A DNA stretch of 14,278 nt from an uncultured Planctomycetaceae bacterium. Lineage in GTDB: Bacteria; Planctomycetota; Planctomycetia; Planctomycetales; Planctomycetaceae. Made by a program: the position numbers and the translations under genes. The notes under the pieces were generated by a model. That model was not told the DNA's origin. It did not search any database and worked only from the letters and a program-made list of their open reading frames with translations. Positions 1-6,963 of the stretch are shown here, one piece after another (within the stretch, counting starts at the first letter, position 1; each line of letters opens with the position of its first letter). The stretch covers positions 1-14,278 of the forward strand of contig CAIJTL010000450.1 of the NCBI GenBank assembly GCA_903823545.1, given 5' to 3'.

Positions 1-71
1 AGCCGGAACGCGCTAGCGTCCGGTTCAGAACGTGGTTGATCTCTCGAACCGGACGCTAGCGCGTTCCGGCT
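1..71. repeat. Perfect 25-bp inverted repeat at the 3' end of gspL
   Basis: The arms 1-25 and 47-71 are exact reverse complements, separated by 21 bases. Each arm is itself an imperfect palindrome, CCGGA...TCCGG around the core CGCTAGCG, so it can fold alone or as one long stem. The gspL stop codon (TAG, 72-70) lies in the right arm, so the transcript ends its coding part inside this structure. It could end transcription or protect the 3' end, but no T-run is visible because the window stops here. The sequence resembles a dispersed palindromic repeat; that is from memory of planctomycete genomes and only one copy is in this window. Confidence 0.9.
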
Positions 72-1548
72 AATTTTGTGGTGACCTATCGCGAGGCAGA
101 CCTGTCGCTTCGATATCAAAGCGGGCCTTGAACAGCGCGTCGTGCGGGTTCGGCTCGATGGCGTGTGGCTGCAATGAGTAGCCTGCTTGTTCGGTTAGAA
201 GTTGTTGATGCAGTTGCAAGACGTCGGCTGTTTCTCGCGCCAACCCACTTGCCCTAAGCATTGGAGCAGCGGAATCGGGGACCACATCGAGCGTGAGTCG
301 AGTCAAATAAGCTCGCTCACGTGCAGGAAGTTGCTCGACGAAATGCGACACTTCCTGCGGCCAATCAACTTGGCTCTGTCGCCAGTCTTCGACGAATGCG
401 GCAGTGCCGAGCAATGCCTGGCCTCGCTCAGTGAGCTTGGTCAATTCCGCATCGCGACGTTTGAGTTGAGCAATCTCCGCGGTCAATGCTCGCGAGTGCT
501 CGTACGCGAAGAACGCTCCGATGCCGATCAGCGCGGCGGCAGCCAACCCCCAACGTCTCATGCGGCGGCGATTCATCGCCAGTGGATCTGTCGGTTGGCG
601 CGGATTCAGAAGGTCGAGCGAGTCGTTCGGTGACGCTCGCGAAGCGAGTGACATCGCGAGTGCTGGCTCGACGAGCATTCCCTGAGCGTCCGGAAGATCG
701 TTTTCCGTCAATGTGATCGCTTGCGGTTGCTCAATGCACGCACCATTTGGAACAAGCTCCGCAGCGTGCGATCCGAACAGGGCAATCGAACCAATATGCG
801 AGATGCTAAATTGCGAAGGGAGCGAGGCGATCAATCGCGTCACTGCGGCGGCGAGCGAACGACGATCACGGTCCACATCACAGGTTCGCCGAACAGTCAT
901 CGCGGTCATCGGGATACCAGCTTGCGACAGAATCAACTCAGCTTGCTCTTGATTCGCGGCCACGCTGAGTTGCGTGCCACCGATCAAGCTGTCGGGATCG
1001 TGATGAGTCAGATTCAGCTCGCCGATTGTGGCCGTGAGCACATCCAATCCAGCCTCCGTAAGAATGCTCGTTTGCGATTCCACGGTTTGTCGCGGGACGC
1101 TCGCCAGCAACACAAACGGTTTGTCCGGCAGCTCGAGGAAGTCGCAGCACAATTCTTCCAATGGTCGAGCGAGCCGGCTCTCCGCTTGAAGCAACACGAG
1201 CGATGCCAGTTCGTCGCGCGCAACATCCGGAACATCGATCAGCTTCAACATCGCGGTTTGACGTGGCAGCACTAGCACAGATTGGCGAGTCGCGATTCCC
1301 TGCGTATCGAGTTTCTGTCGGAGCCACCGCCCAACTGCCGCATGGTCCAATACCGGCTTGCCAGTCGCCCCCAGCAACGTCTCCGGGATCGACCACTTGG
1401 CGGAACTCAAGCAGGTCACCGCTCGGCCCGTTCGCGTCGCTTCGAGGACTAAGATTTCATTCGCGTTGATCGACACGGCCAATAACCGCTCACACGACCT
1501 AGCCGCTCGTCGTCCCTTCGCCACACCGATGTTGCCGAAACTCCACAT
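70..1548 (-). CDS. gspL: GspL-like T2SS platform protein (PilM-like plus PilN-like halves)
   Basis: A 492-residue protein. Residues about 20-300 look like the actin-fold cytoplasmic domain of GspL/PilM: LLAVSINANEILVLEA near the start, then SVLVLPRQTAMLKLIDVP and the ELASLVLLQAES segment. A single membrane segment follows the basic run NRRRMRR, at about 333-352 (WGLAAAALIGIGAFFAYEHS). The periplasmic part opens with a coiled-coil-like stretch (AEIAQLKRRDAELTKL) and ends in a PilN/GspM-like alpha/beta segment. GspL normally recruits GspE to the inner membrane and contacts the pseudopilus. The ATG at 1548 has AGGTGA six bases upstream. It is the last gene of the cluster, 99 bases after gspK. 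No separate gspM is seen. The family call rests on topology, size and position more than on a unique motif. Confidence 0.8.
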   Translation of the reverse strand: MWSFGNIGVAKGRRAARSCERLLAVSINANEILVLEATRTGRAVTCLSSAKWSIPETLLGATGKPVLDHAAVGRWLRQKLDTQGIATRQSVLVLPRQTAMLKLIDVPDVARDELASLVLLQAESRLARPLEELCCDFLELPDKPFVLLASVPRQTVESQTSILTEAGLDVLTATIGELNLTHHDPDSLIGGTQLSVAANQEQAELILSQAGIPMTAMTVRRTCDVDRDRRSLAAAVTRLIASLPSQFSISHIGSIALFGSHAAELVPNGACIEQPQAITLTENDLPDAQGMLVEPALAMSLASRASPNDSLDLLNPRQPTDPLAMNRRRMRRWGLAAAALIGIGAFFAYEHSRALTAEIAQLKRRDAELTKLTERGQALLGTAAFVEDWRQSQVDWPQEVSHFVEQLPARERAYLTRLTLDVVPDSAAPMLRASGLARETADVLQLHQQLLTEQAGYSLQPHAIEPNPHDALFKARFDIEATGLPRDRSPQN

Positions 1549-1604
1549 GTCGATTCACCTGATGATTTGATTGAGGCTTAGAGTCGTTGCCCAAAACAAC
1601 TCAC

Positions 1605-1652
1605 GTCTAACCCTCAGACAAGCGACCCCACCGAGCTTGTTTGAGGTCTAAC
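1605..1652. repeat. Hairpin element flanked by 7-bp direct repeats at the gspK stop codon
   Basis: CCTCAGACAAGC (1612-1623) pairs with GCTTGTTTGAGG (1635-1646) with one G-T position, across an 11-base loop. GTCTAAC occurs immediately on both sides, at 1605-1611 and 1646-1652, like a target-site duplication. The right copy contains the gspK stop codon (TAG, 1650-1648). The 14 bases at 1626-1639 are identical to 11018-11031 in the gspD/cytochrome spacer, which suggests a fragment of the same repeat family. In mRNA it would form a 3' hairpin between gspK and gspL, possibly tuning gspL expression. Confidence 0.7.
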
Positions 1653-3348
1653 GCTCGCGGAGTTCCAGCACATTGGCCGGGATTCGCGAAGCGTCGATGA
1701 TGAATTCGATCTGTGTTGCGATTCGCGTGCCATCAATGTGGCCGACAGAAACGCCTCGAAACACATCGCCGCCAGTGGTCAGATACGGCGCGAGCTGCCG
1801 AAGCTGCGGCAAGTCGAGCAGCCGTTCGTCCAGCAACCACGCCAGCGACTGTTCGTGACGCCAGCGGTCGGTCGGATTCTTTGCTTTGAGTTGAGCCGCC
1901 AGGATCGCGTCGGCCAGCGACTCGGTCATGCCGGGGATCGACAGCAGCACTGGCCGCGAGGCTTGGTTGATGTTGATGCGACCGGAGATCACTGGCGCGT
2001 GCGTGATCGTCAGCCGATCTGTGATGTCCCGCAGAACACGGTCGATGCTGGCGGGATCGTGAGGCCACGGACTCTTCAGAATCGTTTCGCGACGGTCAAC
2101 GTCGATGCGCACGTTGCAACCAATCAAGTCCCACAACGACCGCACGAAGTACGCAGGCTTGCGGCTCAGGTCCAGGCCGCCGCGCAGGATCGGCGGTTTG
2201 GCGGCAGCCTTCTCCGCGTCCGTCAGCGCACCGTCTTTCGATTGGGTCGGCTCGTCGTCATCGAAACCGCCCAGTTGTTTCTTCACACGCGTCTTTGCCA
2301 TCCGCTCTCGCGACTTCTTGGCATCCTCCGAGTTGTCATCGCGATCCGGTTCGTCCCGTTGTGATTCGACCCCTTCGGTATTTCCCGCCAACCGCCATGC
2401 AACAATGAACCGAGCGACCTCTATGTTGAACTCCGCTTGCAGCGAGTCGAACAGCTCGACCAGATCCGGATGATTGACGTTGAGCTTCGGCGAGCTGTTC
2501 CGACGCAGGTTTCGCTCGCGGCTGTTCAGTGTGAGGAAGTCCGACCAAGCTGCCGTCGAATCGTTTTCGCCGAACAACAACTCGCGTGTGACTCCGCGCA
2601 CCTGCAGCAGTTCTTCGAGCGACTCGATGCGAGATTGCTTCGGCCAGCGAGGAGGATTGAGTGCGGAATAGAACGACGACTCGGCACCGAATTCGGACGG
2701 CTCATCGTCTTCGTCCATCCAATCGAGAATCGCGTCAGCGATCTGTTCGGTCATCGCCGGTAACGCCATCAGCATCTTGCGAGCGACTCGCCGCTTATGC
2801 GGTTCCAAAGGCAGCGCGTTGAGGTTGAGCTTCGCCGATTCGTCGATCAGTCCAACTTCGTTCGGTTGAGAGAGAGTGTGCGAGTGAATTGGCGATGTTG
2901 ATTTCGATGCCATCGCGGTGCTCGTCACTGAATTACTTGGCCGAGCTGGCATCCGCACGGTGAATCGCCCCACGCCACTGTCGAGTGTTGCCACCGAGAC
3001 GTTCTGGAATCGGCGCGTGTTGCCGACAATCGGCTCAACCGACCGAGCCGCCGGGTCTTCGAGAAACGCCGCCGCCGCTTCGATTCCCGATTCCGCCAGC
3101 ACTCGTGCCTGCTGCGACTGCGTGCTCAATCGGCTCGCTTGAGACTCCGCCAGCATCAACTCCGAAAACGAAAACGCCGCGAAGCTGAGCAACATCACAA
3201 CGACCAACACCAAGATTAAGACCGCCCCGCGCCGTTTTGATCCAGCGGCATACGCGACCCTTTTCGGAGGCTCACGTAGTGCAACGGCCCGTGAACCACC
3301 GGGGTAAGCCCGGTAGGGTTTGTTTGAACGTGCCGTCATTCGTCGCAT
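1648..3348 (-). CDS. gspK: GspK minor pseudopilin (T2SS pseudopilus tip)
   Basis: A 566-residue protein, well above the roughly 300-350 usual for GspK. GspK caps the GspI-J-K tip that starts the pseudopilus. The prepilin cleavage site is RRG|AVLILVLVVVML at residues 41/42. As is usual in GspK, residue +5 is not Glu. The T2SSK core is visible: LNLNALPLEPHKRR, then DWMDEDDEP at 209-217 (likely calcium-binding acidic loop), and a helix-hairpin-helix stretch (GRININQAS... at 456, IPGMTESLADAIL). A charged low-complexity insertion (RDEPDRDDNSEDAKK...) fills about 322-386. The 41-residue leader is long, and residues 10-25 are encoded by a dispersed repeat. The ATG at 3348 has AAGGA seven bases upstream and follows the gspJ stop by one base, so coupling is likely. 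Confidence 0.92.
   Translation of the reverse strand: MRRMTARSNKPYRAYPGGSRAVALREPPKRVAYAAGSKRRGAVLILVLVVVMLLSFAAFSFSELMLAESQASRLSTQSQQARVLAESGIEAAAAFLEDPAARSVEPIVGNTRRFQNVSVATLDSGVGRFTVRMPARPSNSVTSTAMASKSTSPIHSHTLSQPNEVGLIDESAKLNLNALPLEPHKRRVARKMLMALPAMTEQIADAILDWMDEDDEPSEFGAESSFYSALNPPRWPKQSRIESLEELLQVRGVTRELLFGENDSTAAWSDFLTLNSRERNLRRNSSPKLNVNHPDLVELFDSLQAEFNIEVARFIVAWRLAGNTEGVESQRDEPDRDDNSEDAKKSRERMAKTRVKKQLGGFDDDEPTQSKDGALTDAEKAAAKPPILRGGLDLSRKPAYFVRSLWDLIGCNVRIDVDRRETILKSPWPHDPASIDRVLRDITDRLTITHAPVISGRININQASRPVLLSIPGMTESLADAILAAQLKAKNPTDRWRHEQSLAWLLDERLLDLPQLRQLAPYLTTGGDVFRGVSVGHIDGTRIATQIEFIIDASRIPANVLELRER
3275..3320 (-). repeat. Dispersed hairpin repeat inside the gspK leader coding sequence
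   Basis: This 46-base segment aligns by eye with 11089-11133 in the gspD/cytochrome spacer at about 36 of 46 positions, sharing the TTGCACTACG end and a hairpin end. Its stem is ACCGGG (3298-3303) with CCCGGT (3309-3314). The other copy has ACCGAG with CTCGGT, so a compensatory A-T to G-C change preserves the pairing. It is read in frame and gives residues about 10-25 of the GspK leader (PYRAYPGGSRAVALR). The repeat unit may extend further left, toward 3240, but I cannot define that edge. Confidence 0.8.
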
Positions 3349-3349
3349 G

Positions 3350-4147
3350 TTACGTTCCTTGTGCCAAACGAATGACGAACGTTTGGGGGATATCAGAAAT
3401 CGACACTCTCACTTCCACAGCGTTCGGCAGGCGGCGGCGTGTGTGGCTGTCCCAATTGGCGTGCCATTCGCGGCCATCGAAGTAACGGAAGCGGAGCGAG
3501 CTGACCTCGCTCGCAATCGCGAACCAGTGCTGGTCATCCAGAGTCAACGAATCGCTGCCCCATCGAGTTCGGTCATCAGCGGGAAGCACCACCCGAGTCA
3601 GTCCTGGTGAGCGGTCGCGGCAAGCGATTGAACGTCGCAGCAATCGTTCCCGTTCGCGAGCCACGGGGACTCGCAAGGACTCACCGTGCGAGCAGAACCA
3701 CAGCACTTGTTGAGACTCGTCAGAAGAACTCGTTTCGGCGAGCGGATGAAATCGTGAGTTGGCCTGCGCTGTTTCGATCACCAGCCAATGAGCTTCGCCG
3801 ACAAACCGCAGCGGAGTTGCCGGAAAGTGGCGAGCGACGTTCAACAATTGCTCGGACAGATCGCTCGCACGAATGGCGGTCGGCTTTTGCCACAACGAAC
3901 CGTTGTGCGGAGTGGTCTCTTCGGACTGCGCGATGACAGGCATCGCTCGAACCGCTCGCAAATCTTCCGTGAGATCGGCGACGATGCCGCGCACGACTTG
4001 CGACCGCTCGACCTGCGTCTCGCCAGCCGTTCGTAGTTTCCACTGCTGGTGCATCGCACCGAACACGGCAGAGACCAACATCGCGCTCAACACCAAGGCC
4101 GCCAGAATTTCGACCAACGTGAAACCTAGCCGTGAAGTCCCTTTCAT
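3350..4147 (-). CDS. gspJ: GspJ minor pseudopilin
   Basis: A 265-residue protein with a short leader, MKGTSRLG|FTLVEILAALVLSAM. The cut is after Gly8 and Glu is at +5 of the mature protein, as type IV prepilin peptidase requires. A hydrophobic helix follows, then QQWKLRTAGETQVERSQVVRGIVADLTEDLRAV, typical of GspJ's extended N-terminal helix. GspJ forms the pseudopilus tip with GspI and GspK. The frame is open further upstream to 4405, but I choose the ATG at 4147 because it gives a canonical prepilin leader, overlaps the gspI stop as TGATG, and has GAGG five bases upstream. The stop TAA is one base before the gspK ATG. The C-terminal half (FRYFDGREWHANWDS) fits the GspJ globular domain. Confidence 0.88.
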   Translation of the reverse strand: MKGTSRLGFTLVEILAALVLSAMLVSAVFGAMHQQWKLRTAGETQVERSQVVRGIVADLTEDLRAVRAMPVIAQSEETTPHNGSLWQKPTAIRASDLSEQLLNVARHFPATPLRFVGEAHWLVIETAQANSRFHPLAETSSSDESQQVLWFCSHGESLRVPVARERERLLRRSIACRDRSPGLTRVVLPADDRTRWGSDSLTLDDQHWFAIASEVSSLRFRYFDGREWHANWDSHTRRRLPNAVEVRVSISDIPQTFVIRLAQGT

Positions 4148-4548
4148 CACGGCCTCACTTTCAAACGCGACTGGCGAATGAACTGAGTCAGTTGGAAGTT
4201 CGTCGGCTTTGTGCCGGTTCGTTCCACGGCGACAGTGAGCGTAACAAGTTGACGATCGGTTGCGGGTAACAATGTCGCCGACCAGCGCCACTGCGGATCG
4301 TCGGCGAATGCTTGCCACGGCACGTCTCGAATCGGAGCGGTTCCCGCCAGCAGCAGGTCCAGTTGCGAACGACAGCGTAGCGCCGCGTCGGTGTCGTGTT
4401 GGCAACGGAGTGCGGCAGTGACTCCGTTGGATGTCAGTCGCCCAATCGCCGTCAGAGCGCCACCCAAAATGGCCAACGAGACCAACACCTCAAGCAAGGT
4501 CAGGCCCGTTCGCGTCGGCTGTTCGTAACGTGTGCTGATACGTTTCAT
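4147..4548 (-). CDS. gspI: GspI minor pseudopilin
   Basis: A 133-residue pseudopilin with leader MKRISTRYEQPTRTG|LTLLEVLVSLAILGGAL. The cut is after Gly15 and Glu is at +5. Small size and position between gspH and gspJ support GspI, which nucleates the tip complex with GspJ and GspK. Its ATG overlaps the gspH stop as ATGA, and AAGGAG at 4562-4557 lies eight bases upstream inside gspH. Its own stop shares a base with the gspJ start. These overlaps argue for translational coupling and fixed ratios among the minor pseudopilins. Two Cys in the mature N-terminal helix region (AALRCQH..., ALRCRS) are notable but unexplained. Confidence 0.87.
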   Translation of the reverse strand: MKRISTRYEQPTRTGLTLLEVLVSLAILGGALTAIGRLTSNGVTAALRCQHDTDAALRCRSQLDLLLAGTAPIRDVPWQAFADDPQWRWSATLLPATDRQLVTLTVAVERTGTKPTNFQLTQFIRQSRLKVRP

Positions 4549-5033
4549 CGGACTCGCTCCTTGATGTCAGATCGTGCCGAGGACGAGACCGCTCCCGTGA
4601 GCCGCCGGACAACGACTGTTTGAGTCTGTTGTCGGTCATCGCTCAACATGATCGCCGCATCCATCGCGGTTCCATTCGGAAAGAACCAAATCGGCAAGGA
4701 CCACTCGCCCGATCGCTTCCCGTCGGCGACGAACCGCACTCCATCAGGCAGCGACTCTGTGATGACAGGCTGCGAACGCTCTAACTGAATGCGGAACGTG
4801 GAATGGTCGATCCGTACCGCGAACGATGTCGGCTCACCCAGATCCATCGCGGCCAGTCGAGCCTGCATCAATCGAGACTTCACCAAATCCAGCCCCTCAC
4901 GCAGAGCGGCGTCTTGCTGTGAACGACGCATTGCCGGAAAGCTGACCGCCGTCACCGTCACCAAAATGGCCAACGTCAACAACAACTCCACCAGCGTGAA
5001 GCCTAAGCGGTGATGTTGTGGGGACGGTCGCAT
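4545..5033 (-). CDS. gspH: GspH-type minor pseudopilin
   Basis: A 162-residue pseudopilin with leader MRPSPQHHRLG|FTLVELLLTLAILVTVTAV, cut after Gly11 with Glu at +5. The following region, DAALREGLDLVKSRLMQARLAAMDLGEPTSF, has the helix-then-beta pattern of the GspH/FimT fold, including the long N-terminal helix and a WFFPNGTAMDAAI strand pair near the C-terminus that is typical of GspH. GspH joins the pseudopilus tip to the GspG shaft. The ATG at 5033 has only a weak GGA upstream. The gene follows gspG after a 129-base structured spacer and overlaps gspI by four bases. Confidence 0.85.
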   Translation of the reverse strand: MRPSPQHHRLGFTLVELLLTLAILVTVTAVSFPAMRRSQQDAALREGLDLVKSRLMQARLAAMDLGEPTSFAVRIDHSTFRIQLERSQPVITESLPDGVRFVADGKRSGEWSLPIWFFPNGTAMDAAIMLSDDRQQTQTVVVRRLTGAVSSSARSDIKERVR

Positions 5034-5162
5034 GTGAGTGATTCCAGTTTGGTTCTAAATCCCTATGTCCAATGAATGACCAAGCCCAACACTCCGCTCG
5101 CCTGCATCGTTATTTCTGCATGTCAAAATTGATTTTGGACATTGGAGCTTGGTTCTTCCGTA
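5034..5162 (-). other. Structured gspG-gspH spacer with crossing inverted repeats
   Basis: Two perfect inverted repeats interleave: ATGTCCAA (5065-5072) with TTGGACAT (5135-5142), and ACCAAGC (5079-5085) with GCTTGGT (5147-5153). The pairing order crosses, so the RNA could form a pseudoknot or switch between two folds. TTGGTTCT also occurs twice, exactly 100 bases apart (5049-5056, 5149-5156). The spacer follows the gene for the most abundant pseudopilin and precedes the minor ones, a place where mRNA processing or stability often changes. No T-run terminator and no convincing promoter are seen. Confidence 0.5.
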
Positions 5163-5579
5163 TCACAGCGTGACGTCGTCTTCGTTACCGAGAACTCTAT
5201 CAGGGCCGGGAGAAGAGAGATCGAACGAGTCTGTGTTCTTGCGACCGGGAACGGTGTATGTGATCGGCGAACCCCAGGCATCGAGCGGTTCTTGTTCGAG
5301 ATACGGGCCTCGCCAGCGCGGGTCTTTGCGCGCGGGAGACTTGAGCAGCGCATCCAACCCGGCGACCGATGGCGGGTAATCGCCGCCGTGGTCCATCGAG
5401 TACATCTTCAGAGCTTGCTTCAAGCCTTGCAGGCTCAAGCGTGTCGCGTCTTCGTTGGCGTGCCGTTGTCGGCCCAGAACCTTCGGCACGACCATCGACA
5501 TGATGACTCCCAGAATCGCGAGAACCAAAAGAACTTCCATCAAAGTGAAGCCTCGACGAGGCGAACGACGACGTTGCAT
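5163..5579 (-). CDS. gspG: GspG major pseudopilin
   Basis: A 138-residue protein that forms the pseudopilus shaft. The leader is MQRRRSPRRG|FTLMEVLLVLAILGVIMSMVVP, cut after Gly10, with Glu at +5 and Pro near +22 as in GspG/PulG. The family signature LKQALKMYSMDHGGDYP...GLDALL follows, then WRGPYLEQEPLDAWGSPITY, and a C-terminal loop, SSPGPDRVLGNEDDVTL, corresponding to the calcium-binding loop of GspG. The match is strong over the whole length. The ATG at 5579 has AAAGG seven bases upstream, touching the gspF stop, only 12 bases away. It should be expressed most strongly of the pilins; the structured spacer downstream may serve that. Confidence 0.97.
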   Translation of the reverse strand: MQRRRSPRRGFTLMEVLLVLAILGVIMSMVVPKVLGRQRHANEDATRLSLQGLKQALKMYSMDHGGDYPPSVAGLDALLKSPARKDPRWRGPYLEQEPLDAWGSPITYTVPGRKNTDSFDLSSPGPDRVLGNEDDVTL

Positions 5580-5591
5580 GACACAACCTTT

Positions 5592-6806
5592 CTAAAGCCC
5601 ATTGCTTTCAAACACGGGCATCAAGAGTGCGACGACGAGAAAGCCGATGATGACGGCCATCACCAACATCAAACTGGGTTCCAAAAGTTTCACGAACGCG
5701 TCGATCTTCCGTTGCGTCCGTTGGTCGAGCTTGTCGGCGAGTTCCACCAGAATGGCATCCAATCGGTTGGCGGTTTCACCGACGGCAATCATTTCGAGCA
5801 ATTCGCGCGGAAAGTGCCCGCTGGCTCGGAGCGGTTCGGCCAGTGACTTTCCCGACGAGACGTTGTCAGATGCGAGTTGAATAGCTTTGCTCAAGACGAT
5901 GTTGCCCGTCGCTCCTTTTGCGATGCGCAGCGACTTCAACAACGGGACCCCGTTCTTCAAGAGAGTCCCGAGCACTCGGCAGAATCGTGACAGAGCCAGA
6001 CTCTTCACGATCGGCCCCACAAGGCGAGCATTGAGTTTGACGCCGTCCAACCGTTCCCGTGCGGCGGCTGATTGCAGACTGCGGTACACGAACAGAGAGA
6101 GAACAACTAAGCCGCCTAGCAACCACATTCCGTGATATCGCAAGAGATCGCTGACGCCGAGTAAGAGCGTTGTCGCACCGGGCAACTCACCGCGTGACCG
6201 CAGGCGGTCAAACATCGGAGCAAACTTCGGCACGAAGAAAACCATCATCCCCGTGACGACGATCGTCCCGACGCCGATGAGAAACAGCGGGTATGCGAGC
6301 GCACCGGCGACTCGGCCACGCAGCTCTTCCTGCTTATCGCTGAAGCGGGCGATCCGTTGCAGCGAGTCTTCGAGAAAGCCTCCTTCTTCGCCGGCGTGAA
6401 CGAGGCTGACGGTCAGCTCGTTGAAGACATCGCCGTGCGACTGCATGGCATCGGCCAAAGTGCGACCGTTCGAGATTTGTTGCCGAATGTCTGTGACGAC
6501 TGCTTTCAAGGTCGCGTGCGACGTCTGCTCGCACATCACGTCGAGTGACTTGAGCAACGGGACTCCCGATTCGAGCAAGTCAGATAACTGATCAAACAAC
6601 GCCGACTTCGAAGCGGCGGAAACTCGTTTCACTCGGAATCGCGAAAGCCAATCCGCGCGATTTCGTTCCAACGTTTCGCTGAGTGTCACCGGCAGCAACG
6701 ATTGAGACGACAACAGCCGTAACACTTCTTGCCGAGTCGCCGCGACCAACACGCCAGTCTCAAGCTGGCCAGTCAGACGTCGTGCGGTGTAAGCAAAAGC
6801 GGGCAT
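5592..6806 (-). CDS. gspF: GspF inner-membrane platform protein
   Basis: A 404-residue protein of normal family length. It starts MPAFAYTARRLTGQ, the usual GspF opening, and has two T2SSF repeats: FDQLSDLLESGVPLLKSLDVM...GRTLADAMQ in the first half and FCRVLGTLLKNGVPLLKSLRIA...GKSLAEPLR in the second. Membrane segments lie at about 170-195, 225-243 and 377-398, the last inside the typical LEPSLMLVMAVIIGFLVVALLMPVF end. GspF is the polytopic core that GspE acts on to lift pseudopilin subunits. No clear ribosome-binding site precedes the ATG. It is separated from gspE by 157 bases containing a palindromic repeat, and from gspG by 12 bases. Confidence 0.97.
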   Translation of the reverse strand: MPAFAYTARRLTGQLETGVLVAATRQEVLRLLSSQSLLPVTLSETLERNRADWLSRFRVKRVSAASKSALFDQLSDLLESGVPLLKSLDVMCEQTSHATLKAVVTDIRQQISNGRTLADAMQSHGDVFNELTVSLVHAGEEGGFLEDSLQRIARFSDKQEELRGRVAGALAYPLFLIGVGTIVVTGMMVFFVPKFAPMFDRLRSRGELPGATTLLLGVSDLLRYHGMWLLGGLVVLSLFVYRSLQSAAARERLDGVKLNARLVGPIVKSLALSRFCRVLGTLLKNGVPLLKSLRIAKGATGNIVLSKAIQLASDNVSSGKSLAEPLRASGHFPRELLEMIAVGETANRLDAILVELADKLDQRTQRKIDAFVKLLEPSLMLVMAVIIGFLVVALLMPVFESNGL

Positions 6807-6845
6807 GATGATTCAACAGCAAGTTTGAGGATTGGATTTCAGAGG

Positions 6846-6935
6846 TAGCCCGAAGCGTGAGCGAGGGCGAACGCTACAAGTGATTTTGAATTCAGATTTT
6901 TGGGGAGCGATCGCCCTCGCTCGCGCTTCGGGTTA
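6846..6935. repeat. Palindromic repeat pair in the gspE-gspF spacer
   Basis: The arms 6846-6870 and 6911-6935 are reverse complements at 23 of 25 positions, with a 40-base AT-rich middle. The arm reads GCCCGAAGCGTGAGCGAGGG in its core. A partial copy is at 14258-14278, at the window's right end. As RNA it would form a long hairpin between gspE and gspF. It resembles abundant intergenic repeats of planctomycetes, which I recall but cannot verify here. Confidence 0.85.
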
Positions 6936-6963
6936 GTTTGGTTGATTCTGTGCAGAGAAGAAC

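Noticed and set aside
4148..4405. Upstream extension of gspJ to 4405
   Set aside because: It overlaps most of gspI and would put 86 residues before the prepilin leader; the ATG at 4147 gives a canonical 8-residue leader.
5098..5126. TTGACA on the minus strand (5126-5121) as a -35 box for gspH
   Set aside because: At 16-18 bases spacing there is no acceptable -10 box (AGGCGA at 17).
5124..5137. CAAAAT/ATTTTG palindrome as a terminator
   Set aside because: The loop is only two bases, the stem is AT-rich and no T-run follows.
5142..5846. A 234-codon open frame on the plus strand
   Set aside because: It spans the antisense of gspG and gspF, is His/Gln/Asp-rich with no recognisable fold, and has no ribosome-binding site of note.
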